From the NCBI GenBank assembly GCA_942493305.1, contig OW818686.1, forward strand, positions 3,596,001 to 3,660,000: a stretch of 64,000 nucleotides of DNA, given 5' to 3'. Each line of letters begins with the position of its first letter. The first letter of the stretch is position 1. A program made the translations under genes and the position numbers. This DNA comes from UBA7672 sp030824255. GTDB taxonomy: Bacteria; Pseudomonadota; Alphaproteobacteria; Caulobacterales; Hyphomonadaceae. This document shows, in pieces, positions 44,168 to 52,291 of this stretch. The notes beneath the pieces were generated by a model. The model was not told where the DNA came from. It was given only the letters and a program-made list of their open reading frames with translations, and searched no databases.

Positions 44168-44215
44168 TCAGACCCAAGTCTATAAGGCCGAAGTCTATCA
44201 GGCCGAAGTCTAGTC
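44168..44215. repeat. Short tandem repeat at the rlmB 3' end
   Basis: Three imperfect copies of an AAGTCTATMAGGCCG-like 14-15-base unit run in a row; the last includes the rlmB stop codon. Low-copy and likely slippage-prone, without clear function. Confidence 0.45.
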
Positions 44216-45220
44216 GGCTTCGTCCTCGAAGCCACCGTCGTCAGCAGGCAGCTTCTGCGCCGCGGCCGGCGGCGCCTTCGCCCCGTTCCGCCGCATCATC
44301 TCATAGAAAGCAATCGCCGCCGCATTCGAGACGTTCAGGCTTTCCATGCCCGGCTGCATCGGAATCCGCGCCAGCACGCTGCACGCCTTGCCCACGCCAT
44401 GCCGGATGCCCGCGCCCTCGGCGCCCAGAACGATCGCCACCGGTTCAGGTCCGCGCACAGCCTCTTCCAGCGTAAGCTCCGCCGTCCCGTCCAGCCCGAT
44501 CACCTTCCAGCCAGCATCCGTCAGCGTACCGATCGCCCGCGAGATGTTGACCGCCCGGATTTCTTCCACCGTTTCGATCGCGCCCGCCGCCGCCTTTGCC
44601 AGAGCCCCGCCCGCAACCGGCGCATTCCGCGTCTGCATCACGATCCCGCCCACGCCGAACGCTGCCGCTGAACGGAAGATCGCGCCGACATTCTGCGGGT
44701 CTGTCACCTGGTCAAGAATCGCCAGCGGCTGCTCCGGCCGCATCACGGCTTCGCTGATATCCAGCCCGTCCAGCGCACGGCACCGCACGGCGATCCCCTG
44801 GTGCACCGCGCCAGGCGGCAGCTTCTCATCCAGCTCGCGCGGCTCCATCAGCTGCGCAAACTTGGGCAGCGCAGTCGGGTCCAGCCCCACGCGCTCCACC
44901 GCCCTGGGGCTGATGAACAACTTGGAGATCTTCCGCATCGGGTTGGCCAGCACGGCCGACGCCGCATGAAGCCCCCAGATCCATGCCTCGCCATTCTCTT
45001 CAAAGGTCTGTTCGCGACGTTCCTGATGGCGCGGCCGCCCTGCCGGTTTCTCGAACCGGCGGCCCTTCGCCCAGGGTTTATCTTCGCCTCCCTCGCGAGT
45101 GGGACGGCCCGCCGCCAACTCGTCGCGGGGGCGCTGCCGGTCCCCGCCGGGCGCAGAACCGTCAAAACGGCCCTGTTTTCGGCCGTTATTAGGCCGGTTG
45201 CGTGGTCGATCCTTCGTCAC
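44210..45220 (-). CDS. rlmB: TrmH/RlmB-family 23S rRNA (guanosine-2'-O-)-methyltransferase
   Basis: The 336-residue SPOUT methylase has the three knot motifs: NVGAIFRSAAAFGVGGIV, VLGAEGAGI and ESLNVSNAAAIAFYEM. The substrate-binding domain (IWGLHAASAVLANPMRKISKLFISP) precedes it. A basic N-terminal extension (~70 residues, rich in Arg/Gly/Lys) likely binds RNA. GTG 45220 has GGAGGG eleven bases upstream; the TTG at 45301 is less likely and would run next to the divergent tRNA gene. Probable target is G2251 of 23S rRNA by family. Confidence 0.88.
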   Translation of the reverse strand: MTKDRPRNRPNNGRKQGRFDGSAPGGDRQRPRDELAAGRPTREGGEDKPWAKGRRFEKPAGRPRHQERREQTFEENGEAWIWGLHAASAVLANPMRKISKLFISPRAVERVGLDPTALPKFAQLMEPRELDEKLPPGAVHQGIAVRCRALDGLDISEAVMRPEQPLAILDQVTDPQNVGAIFRSAAAFGVGGIVMQTRNAPVAGGALAKAAAGAIETVEEIRAVNISRAIGTLTDAGWKVIGLDGTAELTLEEAVRGPEPVAIVLGAEGAGIRHGVGKACSVLARIPMQPGMESLNVSNAAAIAFYEMMRRNGAKAPPAAAQKLPADDGGFEDEAD

Positions 45221-45310
45221 TATAAGACGCCCTCCGCTGACGGGACGACCTCCCGTTTCGGACTCACACGGGCCCGCGTCAAGCTGGCTCGTGACCCGCA
45301 AGGGCGCCCT

Positions 45311-45398
45311 GGAGGGGTGGGAGAGTGGTTAATTCCAGCAGACTGTAAATCTGCCCGCTTCACTGCGTACACTGGTTCGAATCCAGTCCCCTCCACCA
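45311..45398 (+). tRNA. tRNA-Tyr (anticodon GTA)
   Basis: A full class II tRNA folds from the sequence: acceptor GGAGGGG (45311-45317) with CCCCTCC (45388-45394), discriminator A, encoded CCA (45396-45398), T-loop GGTTCGAATCC, anticodon loop CTGTAAA with GTA at 45345-45347, and a long variable arm. It is the probable attachment site of the element that follows: the recombinase gene starts immediately beside it and overlaps it antisense. Confidence 0.97.
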
Positions 45399-46927
45399 CC
45401 GCCTTCCCCGACCGATGAGAAGCTAGCTAAAGCCCGAAAGGGCAAAGATAACTCTGCGGTTCGAAGTCCTTGATTCAGCACCCACTCGATACGCTTTGAA
45501 AACGCGAGCTGCAGCAGCAGTCGTTTGTGCTCGTAGTCGCCGTGGGCCCATAGTTTCCAAGGCTTTTCGAGAAACGCGAGGGCGGTTCGAAGTGACTCGT
45601 CAAAAGACGCTCTCGGCTGTTCCGTTTGCGCCATCCGATCAGAGAGCACGAGCTTCTGATTTTCCAGCTCTTCGATTTTTGCTTCAAACGTCGCCATCAC
45701 GGTTTGCGAGCGGACCATTATGACGGTCTTCTGAAGCTGATCGATTTCACCATCCAAGTTCTCAAGTTCTTTCTTGAGAGCGCGCACGCGGACGCGTGAC
45801 TGCGATGCTCGCTGGTCCCAAGCGTCCTTGAACATGTCCTCCGCAATCTCGAAAACGAGAGGATCGGGCTCCAGTGCGCGCACAAATGTCTCGAATTCGG
45901 TTTCCAGAACGTCCCGACGTACGGTCTTTCGCCTCAGGTCGCAGTTTTTGTTGAAGCAGTGATAGTAGGGGTGGCGCTCACCATTGCGGCTCTTTGACCA
46001 GCTGGACGTGTACGGCGACCCGCATGCGCCGCAATTCACAAACCCCCGCAATGGAAAGTCCTCGTCGCGATCTTTTCTGTCAGGCACGTTCGGCCTGCCG
46101 TCCAGGCGATCCTGAATCTTCAAAAATGTTTCATATGAAATGAGAGGTTCGTGCTGCGCTTTACGACGAGCAATTCCCCACTGCGGGCGCTCAATCATCC
46201 CCGCATAACCTACGCGTCGCAGCATGGAGCTTACGTTCTGCGGGTGAACCTTGCCGTTCTTGTTTAGGGGAAACTCGGGGTGGCTTTCGAGAAAGCGCAC
46301 GACATCGACCAACAACGGAAAGCGGCCTGACGCAAAGCCCTCAAGTGCTTCTTGTACTATCGAAGCGGCTGGCTCATCGCGAACGAGGACTTTCCCGCCT
46401 TTGCTTTTGTCTTTGTCATACCGATATCCAACCCCTTGAAACATCGTATCGAAGCCGCGCTCAATCCTCGCGGTCATTTTCTGAATGACTTGTCTGCGGT
46501 TCTGCTTTCGCTCCAGTTGACCTTGCGCAGCGAAGATAGTCTCGGCGAATTCACCCTCGGGCGATTCATCGAAGCGGTAGTTCGGGCTTTCTACCGACGC
46601 GCCGAACGATTGAATCGCGCCGCGCAACGTCCAGTGGGCCACGGTGTTGCGTGCGAAGCGTTTGAGGTCGTCGAAGATGATCACGTAACGTCGCTTCTTG
46701 TGGTTCTTTCTCAGAAAACTGAGCATCGCGACCATGCCAGGGCGCTCCATTGGATCGCCGCCAGCGGACATGTCATCGGAAAACATATTTTCAATCGGAA
46801 GACCGCGTGCCTCCGCGTACTGGCGAAGGCGATGCGCTTGGCTGTCCAGTCCATCGCCCTTCAGCACTTGTCGATCGCTCGACACGCGCACGTAGAGTAT
46901 TGCCGCAATACCTTTCACCTCATTCAT
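45329..46927 (-). CDS. Large serine recombinase/integrase, C terminus read through tRNA-Tyr
   Basis: The 532-residue recombinase has an N-terminal resolvase domain (AAILYVRVSSDRQVLKGDGLDSQ; catalytic Ser16 of the YVRVS motif), a recombinase domain, a zinc-ribbon-like motif (CGACGSPYTSSWSKSRNGERHPYYHCFNKNC, four Cys/His pairs) and a coiled-coil C-terminal part. The start ATG 46927 is preceded by AGGAGG and overlaps the stop of the small upstream gene. The last ~20 residues (DWIRTSVRSEAGRFTVC) are encoded antisense to the tRNA gene, indicating integration at this site. It presumably catalyses integration and excision of the whole element. Confidence 0.87.
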   Translation of the reverse strand: MNEVKGIAAILYVRVSSDRQVLKGDGLDSQAHRLRQYAEARGLPIENMFSDDMSAGGDPMERPGMVAMLSFLRKNHKKRRYVIIFDDLKRFARNTVAHWTLRGAIQSFGASVESPNYRFDESPEGEFAETIFAAQGQLERKQNRRQVIQKMTARIERGFDTMFQGVGYRYDKDKSKGGKVLVRDEPAASIVQEALEGFASGRFPLLVDVVRFLESHPEFPLNKNGKVHPQNVSSMLRRVGYAGMIERPQWGIARRKAQHEPLISYETFLKIQDRLDGRPNVPDRKDRDEDFPLRGFVNCGACGSPYTSSWSKSRNGERHPYYHCFNKNCDLRRKTVRRDVLETEFETFVRALEPDPLVFEIAEDMFKDAWDQRASQSRVRVRALKKELENLDGEIDQLQKTVIMVRSQTVMATFEAKIEELENQKLVLSDRMAQTEQPRASFDESLRTALAFLEKPWKLWAHGDYEHKRLLLQLAFSKRIEWVLNQGLRTAELSLPFRALASFSSVGEGGGGGDWIRTSVRSEAGRFTVCWN

Positions 46928-47264
46928 TTGAATCGCTCCTCCTCGCCACGTCTTGCGCGGCGCTCTTATCAAATTGCAGTTTTGGGTTGTCCGCGGATTG
47001 TACGGCGCCGTGTGCTTCTTCCGAAGAAGTTTCGCCAAGCAGACGCAACAGAGCGGGGGATGTTTTCAGGTCGAGCCGGAAATCCACCATCATGACCATG
47101 AGCTGCGCCATGATCGTCAAATAAGCGTCAGCCTCATCGTCCGACACAAACCGATGCCTGATGCGGGGTCTATACCGATCGAAATCGAATACGGGCGTTC
47201 CTGCTGGAAGCGCTTCATCGCATGGCTGGATCGCGGGAACAGGGCTGTGGTCATGAGTATCCAT
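46920..47264 (-). CDS. Small hypothetical protein, coupled to the recombinase
   Basis: The 114-residue acidic/hydrophilic protein (VFDFDRYRPRIRHRFVSDDEADAYLTIMAQLMVMMVDFRLDLKTSPAL) has no family I recognise. GAGGAGG precedes ATG 47264. Its TGA overlaps the recombinase ATG by eight bases, so the pair is translationally coupled. A strong promoter lies upstream. A role in controlling recombination direction is possible but there is no direct evidence. Confidence 0.65.
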   Translation of the reverse strand: MDTHDHSPVPAIQPCDEALPAGTPVFDFDRYRPRIRHRFVSDDEADAYLTIMAQLMVMMVDFRLDLKTSPALLRLLGETSSEEAHGAVQSADNPKLQFDKSAAQDVARRSDSNE

Positions 47265-47310
47265 CGCCACCTCCTCTGCTGTTGCGCTTCACCTCGTGTT
47301 GAAAGTAATC

Positions 47311-47339
47311 AGTATACGGAACATTTGCGGAACTTGCAA
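47311..47339 (-). promoter_or_regulatory. Promoter of the recombinase operon with internal direct repeat
   Basis: On the minus strand TTGCAA (47334-47339) and TATACT (47311-47316) are 17 bp apart, a good sigma-70 promoter. The spacer carries two copies of GTTCCG (plus-strand CGGAAC at 47317-47322 and 47328-47333), 11 bp apart, which could be a repressor site. Confidence 0.65.
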
Positions 47340-47694
47340 GGAATATATACCTATTTGCCATATCCGTAGCCTCCTACAGCGCAGGCGGCGAATGCCATCT
47401 GGCGCGATGATTGATCCTTGGCCGCAGCAGGCTTGGGGAATCCCGCAAGCCGCCCGATAAGGACGATTCAATTCATCTCTCGAAGGGGGCTTACAGTCGG
47501 CCGTTGATCGGGGTGCCCATAACCCGTCGGCTCTCAGTTATCAGGCGTGCGAGATTGCTCTCTTGCCGCTGACGTTACTCTCGCACTCCGTTGGCAAGGC
47601 GCCAACTCCTTCACAGAAACTTTTTCCACAGGGTAAAAGATTCTAACGCGGCCATAAGGTGCCGACTTCTGGTACGATGGAGAGGGGTGAGCGA
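47340..47694. other. Intergenic region between divergent element genes
   Basis: No gene is supported here. It holds the regulatory region for the recombinase operon on the left side and the start of the next plus-strand gene on the right. An AT-rich stretch near 47330-47360 and scattered short repeats are seen. Confidence 0.35.
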
Positions 47695-48159
47695 ATGGAT
47701 TACGCAGCCGAGATATCGAAGTGTACCGACAAGCAGCTTGTTAGCGCGCTGCTGAGATCGATCGACCTTCTTTTCAAGAACGACATGAAGCTTTTCGAGA
47801 ACGACGCGAACGAGGAGTCCATCGCCTCTTTGATGGCGCGTTATCTCAGTGCGGACTTTCCAGAGCGCCACGTTGACGACGACTACAATCGAATGGGCGA
47901 CATTCCAAAGGCGGTCACTTGGGACGAGAAGCCCAGTCTGGTTCGGCCCGACATCATCATCCATCGGCGCGGGAAGAACGACGAGAACTTGCTCGCTGTC
48001 GAGATCAAACTCTCCTCGAACGACAAGACCAAAGCAGATGACGTGAAGAAGCTTCGCGCCTATCGCAGGGAGCTTGCTTACAGCCACGCACTATTCATTC
48101 GGTTTGGTGTCAAACGGCTCGCGGGAACAGTCACGGAATGCGAGTGGGTTGAGGTTTAG
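47695..48159 (+). CDS. Hypothetical protein with PD-(D/E)xK-nuclease-like core
   Basis: The 154-residue protein has SLVRPDIIIHRRGKNDENLLAVEIKLSSND, i.e. an Asp followed by E-x-K in strand-like context, as in many restriction-type nucleases. Helices surround it and FGVKRLAGTVTECEWVEV is C-terminal. GAGAGGGGTGAG precedes ATG 47695. Positioned at the start of the defence cargo; a nuclease or regulator role is suggested but not proven. In-frame upstream starts (47659, 47677) lack ribosome sites. Confidence 0.65.
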   Translation: MDYAAEISKCTDKQLVSALLRSIDLLFKNDMKLFENDANEESIASLMARYLSADFPERHVDDDYNRMGDIPKAVTWDEKPSLVRPDIIIHRRGKNDENLLAVEIKLSSNDKTKADDVKKLRAYRRELAYSHALFIRFGVKRLAGTVTECEWVEV

Positions 48160-48761
48160 CGGATATGCAAGATGTAGGGTGTAGTACCCTCATCTTGGCA
48201 AGGGAGACGCTGCGCTCTCCCGTTGCATCCCTCTGGCGTGGCGCGGCCTGACGCATTGAGCGTCATCCGCACCAGTGAAACGTCCGCCGTTTCATCCGTT
48301 CAGAAAGCGGGCGTGCCTGCCCCTTTCCGAAACTTATCCCAGCCCACCGTATGCCGATGGAGCGCACCAAGGCGTATGCCGCCCGTGGACCCTGCACCGA
48401 TGCTTTCGCGCATGGAGACGAGCAAAGGGCGGTCCTGCCCGTTTGCAATCCTGACCAACCTTCGCAGATTGGATGAGCTGGTTCATGCGGGCATCCTGGC
48501 GCGCTCTAAGGCTCCGCCGCGAAGCCAAGGTCTTCGCCCATGCGGGTGACGATCGCTGATGCGAAGAGCTAAGGGGCTTTGCCCCTCGCGCGGACAAGGG
48601 CGCGGTTCCCGAGGCTCCTTCGCTTCGCTCCGTGCGCCCGCCGCGCGCTCTCCTTGTCCTTGCTACCCCCATTCTCGCCGAAGGGCATCGGTTGCTTGCG
48701 CAACCGGCTCTCAAAAATAGAGCGGGATAGATATCGACCTGACATGGTATGACTGGTCCCC
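48160..48761. other. Long gap (602 bp) with hairpins, no gene supported
   Basis: GC-rich sequence with short hairpins: GGGGC-TTT-GCCCC at 48573-48585 and CGGTTGC-TTGC-GCAACCG at 48689-48706. Several open frames exist on both strands (for example minus 48334-48714) but none has a convincing start or protein pattern. Parts resemble degenerate plasmid or island sequence that follows antirestriction-type genes, without decisive features. Confidence 0.4.
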
Positions 48762-49685
48762 ATGCAAACAGAGTCCGTGATCGACCCGAAAGACATTGTG
48801 GCGCTCCTGAAAGGCGCTGCTCCTGAGCGCAGCGAGGAGATCACAAGCCTATGGGCGCGCTACGCGCCGCAGATCGTGTTGGCCACCGATGCCAAGCGCA
48901 TCACGCTCGATGCGAACAAAGATCGCATCCGGTTCGATGCCAAAAGCTTCACGGTGTTCTGGCTGCTTGGCTTTGCTGGATGGAAGGCCATTGAGTGCTA
49001 CAGCCCACTGGTTTTGCTATCGGATGCTTCTGGGCAGCCCATCACAAAGATAATCTTGGATGATCCCGACCTCGATCGCGTCGAGCGCGACTATAAGGAG
49101 CGCCGGGCCACCGCCCAATCGCTCATCGACGCTTCGGACGTCACGCAAGTAGTATGGCCGGATGACATTCCGCTTCCGCACGCGGATCGGGACGCATTCA
49201 CCGATAACCAGGGCAAGGCTGCTTTTGATCTGGCTTGCCTGACCGTCGCATTCACGCTGTTACATGAATTTCGGCACGTGATGCTGGATCGCGACATCGC
49301 AAGGCCAACCGATGTAAGCGAAGAGGAAATGGCCTGCGATGTGTGGGCGCGGGAGTTCATGACGGCAAAACTCCAGATATATGCGCTTGAGCACGGTCAT
49401 GATTTTGCTCAGGTGCTACGAAAGCGCTCGATGGGCCTCGCCATCGCAGCTTTGGTCATCCACGAGATCACGCCGGAGCTGGAGCATGGAGGGAGCCGCT
49501 GCTATTTTTCGACGCGCCTTCGTCTCCTGGCGATATTGGAAAACACCAAACTGCCGGATAGCGATCATTTTTGGGTGTTGGCTGCATCGTTGCTCGTAGG
49601 CATTTACCGCCAAGCTCATCGCGCGCTGCCCTCATCGGCAATGAGCCCTAAGGCTCTAGCACTCGCCCTTGTCGACCAGCTCTGA
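48762..49685 (+). CDS. Lit-like phage-exclusion protease (peptidase U49)
   Basis: The 307-residue protein carries the zinc-protease motif HEFRH (H168-H172) in LLHEFRHVMLDRD, followed by EEEMACDVWAREFM with a likely third metal ligand, the pattern of the Lit family. Escherichia coli Lit cleaves EF-Tu when activated by a T4 capsid peptide and aborts infection; the same action here is inference. It stands ahead of the R-M operon on the same strand. No signal peptide; soluble protein. Confidence 0.72.
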   Translation: MQTESVIDPKDIVALLKGAAPERSEEITSLWARYAPQIVLATDAKRITLDANKDRIRFDAKSFTVFWLLGFAGWKAIECYSPLVLLSDASGQPITKIILDDPDLDRVERDYKERRATAQSLIDASDVTQVVWPDDIPLPHADRDAFTDNQGKAAFDLACLTVAFTLLHEFRHVMLDRDIARPTDVSEEEMACDVWAREFMTAKLQIYALEHGHDFAQVLRKRSMGLAIAALVIHEITPELEHGGSRCYFSTRLRLLAILENTKLPDSDHFWVLAASLLVGIYRQAHRALPSSAMSPKALALALVDQL

Positions 49686-49870
49686 AGCTGCGCATTTTTC
49701 CAGAATGTGGTTGAGGCGTTCAGTGCCCGCCACCCATTCCCGAATCAGCCAGCCGATCGCGAAGGGCTGGGGATGGCGGCAAACCGCCGAAAATCAGCGC
49801 GTGAAAACCCTGCATTCGCCTGCTAGAAGTATGGGGTAACAAATCACCGAAAATTCGTGAGGGGGATCGT

Positions 49871-52291
49871 TTGGCGCTCAAGAAGTCACAGTTGTATTCG
49901 TCGCTTTGGCAAAGCTGTGACGAGCTGCGCGGCGGCATGGATGCCAGCCAGTACAAGGACTACGTCCTCTCGCTCCTGTTCATCAAATATGTCAGCGACA
50001 AATACGCGGGCGTTGCTTACGCGCCGATCAACATCCCCGAAGGCGCGAGCTTTAAGGATATGGTCGCCCTCAAGGGCAAGACGGATATCGGTGATCAGAT
50101 CAACAAGAAGGTGATCGCACCGCTAGCTGCCGCCAACCAGCAGCTCAGCCAAGCGGACTTCCCTGACTTCAACTCCGAAGTGAAGCTGGGAGACGGCAAG
50201 GAGAAGGTCGAACGCCTCACCAACCTGATCGCGATCTTTGAATCCCCTTCGCTGGACTTCTCGAAGAACCGCGCGGACGGCGACGATATCCTGGGCGATG
50301 CCTACGAATATCTGATGCGCCACTTCGCGACCGAAAGCGGGAAGAGCAAAGGCCAGTTCTATACGCCTGCCGAAGTCAGCCGCATCATGGCCAAAGTGGT
50401 CGGCATCCGTGAGGCCAAGACCAGTGCGAGCACGACCGTTTACGATCCGACCTGCGGATCGGGATCGCTGCTTCTGAAAGTGAGCGACGAGGCAACGACG
50501 AAAGTTACGATCTACGGTCAGGAAAAGGATGCGGCCACCAGCGGCTTGGCACGCATGAACATGATCCTGCATGACAATCCTGCCGCCCTGATCGAACAAG
50601 GCAACACACTCGCCGATCCGAAACACAAAGACGGCGACGTGGTCAAAACTTTCGACTTCATCGTGGCTAACCCGCCATTCAGCGATAAGCGCTGGAGTAC
50701 AGGACTCGATCCTGCCAACGACAAGCACGATCGGTTCGCTGGCTTTGGCATTCCGCCGAACAAGCAAGGTGACTACGCCTACCTTCTGCATATTGTTCGC
50801 TCCCTCAAATCGACCGGAGCGGGGGCCTGCATTCTTCCTCACGGTGTGCTGTTTCGGGGGAATACCGAGGCCGATATCCGCCGCGCGTTGGTGAGAAAAG
50901 GGTACATCAAGGCAATCATCGGTTTGCCCGCGAACCTGTTCTACGGGACTGGCATTCCGGCGTGCATTGTCGTCGTGGACAAGAAAGACGCGCAGGCTCG
51001 GAAAGGCATCTTTATGGTGGATGCCAGCCAAGGCTTCATCAAGGATGGCCCCAAGAATCGTCTTCGCGCGCAAGACATTCACAAAATCGTCGATGCGTAC
51101 ACCAAGTCGCACGATATCGCGGGCTACTCGCGGATGGTGCCTGTCGCCGAGATTGAGAAGAACGAGTTCAATCTCAATCTTCCCCGCTATATCGACAGCC
51201 AGAAAGCCGAGGATCGTCAGGATATCGAGGGTCATCTGCGCGGCGGTATTCCGCAAGCCGACATCGATGCCCTGAAAGCATACTGGGACGTGTGCCCGAG
51301 ATTGAAGGCTGCACTCTTCGAAACCGTGCGGCCCGGCTATGTTGGATTGAAGGTTGAGAAAGCCAAGATCAAGACAACGATCTACGATCATCCGCAATTC
51401 GTCACATTCACCTCGTCTATGGCAGATCACTTCGAGACATGGCGCAAGATGAGTGCAGGCAGTCTCAAAGCCCTCAAGCAGGGGCTTCATCCTGCTGAAG
51501 TGATTGAGGAGTTGTCAGAAGGGCTGCTCACGCACTACGCGGGCAAGCCGCTCATCGACAAGTATGATGTCTATCAGCATCTCATGGGTTATTGGTCTGC
51601 CGTGATGCAAGACGACTGCTATCTCATCGCTGCTGATGGCTGGAAAGCAGAAACCTACCGCGTCATCGAAACAAAGAAAGGGAAGGACGGAAAGCCCGAC
51701 AAACATACCGACAAGGGATGGGCCTGTGACTTGGTCCCTAAGACGGTTCTCGTTAGCCGCTTCTTTGCCAAGGAAAAGGCTGAGATCGATCGCCTGAATG
51801 CAGAGCTGGAAGCCGCTGATGCGGCTCTACTAGAATTGGAGGAAGAGCACAGCGGGGATGAAGGTCTCTTTGCCGAACTCGACAAGGTCAACAAGGCGAA
51901 CGTCGCGGCGCGTCTGAAAGAGTTAAAGGGTGACAAGGAAGCCGTTGAGGAAGCCGCTGCGCTATCTAAATGGATGGAGTTTTCAACTGTGCAAGCCGAA
52001 CTGAAACGTCAGTTGAAAGACGCTGAAGTCGCTCTCGATACGCAAGCGCTCGAAAAGTATCCGAAGCTGACGGAGGCCGACGTGAAGGCACTGGTGGTCG
52101 ATGACAAATGGCTCGCGCACATGGACCGCGAGATCCACAGCGAGATGAGTCGCATCAGCCAAGCGCTTACTCAGCGTGTGAAGATTTTGAAAGAGCGGTA
52201 CGAAGTGCGAATGCCGGAGCTTGTTGCGAACGTTTCGAGCCTTGAAGCAAAGGTCGAAGGGCACCTCAAGCGTATGGGGTTCGCATGGTGA
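49871..52291 (+). CDS. hsdM: Type I restriction-modification methyltransferase HsdM
   Basis: The 806-residue subunit has the SAM motif DPTCGSGSLLLKV (~191) and catalytic motif NPPF (~266), with the HsdM N-terminal domain (SQLYSSLWQSCDELRGGMDASQYKDYVLSLLFIKYVSDKYAG). It is longer than the usual ~500 residues, with a C-terminal helical/coiled extension (~640-806, e.g. EIDRLNAELEAADAALLELEEEHS). TTG start with GAGGGGG upstream. It overlaps hsdS by seven bases. It methylates adenine in the target DNA. Confidence 0.93.
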   Translation: MALKKSQLYSSLWQSCDELRGGMDASQYKDYVLSLLFIKYVSDKYAGVAYAPINIPEGASFKDMVALKGKTDIGDQINKKVIAPLAAANQQLSQADFPDFNSEVKLGDGKEKVERLTNLIAIFESPSLDFSKNRADGDDILGDAYEYLMRHFATESGKSKGQFYTPAEVSRIMAKVVGIREAKTSASTTVYDPTCGSGSLLLKVSDEATTKVTIYGQEKDAATSGLARMNMILHDNPAALIEQGNTLADPKHKDGDVVKTFDFIVANPPFSDKRWSTGLDPANDKHDRFAGFGIPPNKQGDYAYLLHIVRSLKSTGAGACILPHGVLFRGNTEADIRRALVRKGYIKAIIGLPANLFYGTGIPACIVVVDKKDAQARKGIFMVDASQGFIKDGPKNRLRAQDIHKIVDAYTKSHDIAGYSRMVPVAEIEKNEFNLNLPRYIDSQKAEDRQDIEGHLRGGIPQADIDALKAYWDVCPRLKAALFETVRPGYVGLKVEKAKIKTTIYDHPQFVTFTSSMADHFETWRKMSAGSLKALKQGLHPAEVIEELSEGLLTHYAGKPLIDKYDVYQHLMGYWSAVMQDDCYLIAADGWKAETYRVIETKKGKDGKPDKHTDKGWACDLVPKTVLVSRFFAKEKAEIDRLNAELEAADAALLELEEEHSGDEGLFAELDKVNKANVAARLKELKGDKEAVEEAAALSKWMEFSTVQAELKRQLKDAEVALDTQALEKYPKLTEADVKALVVDDKWLAHMDREIHSEMSRISQALTQRVKILKERYEVRMPELVANVSSLEAKVEGHLKRMGFAW

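Noticed and set aside
48334..48714. 126-codon minus-strand frame in the 602-bp gap
   Set aside because: No ribosome site or domain; Arg/Ser/Ala-rich composition typical of a chance frame in GC-rich DNA.
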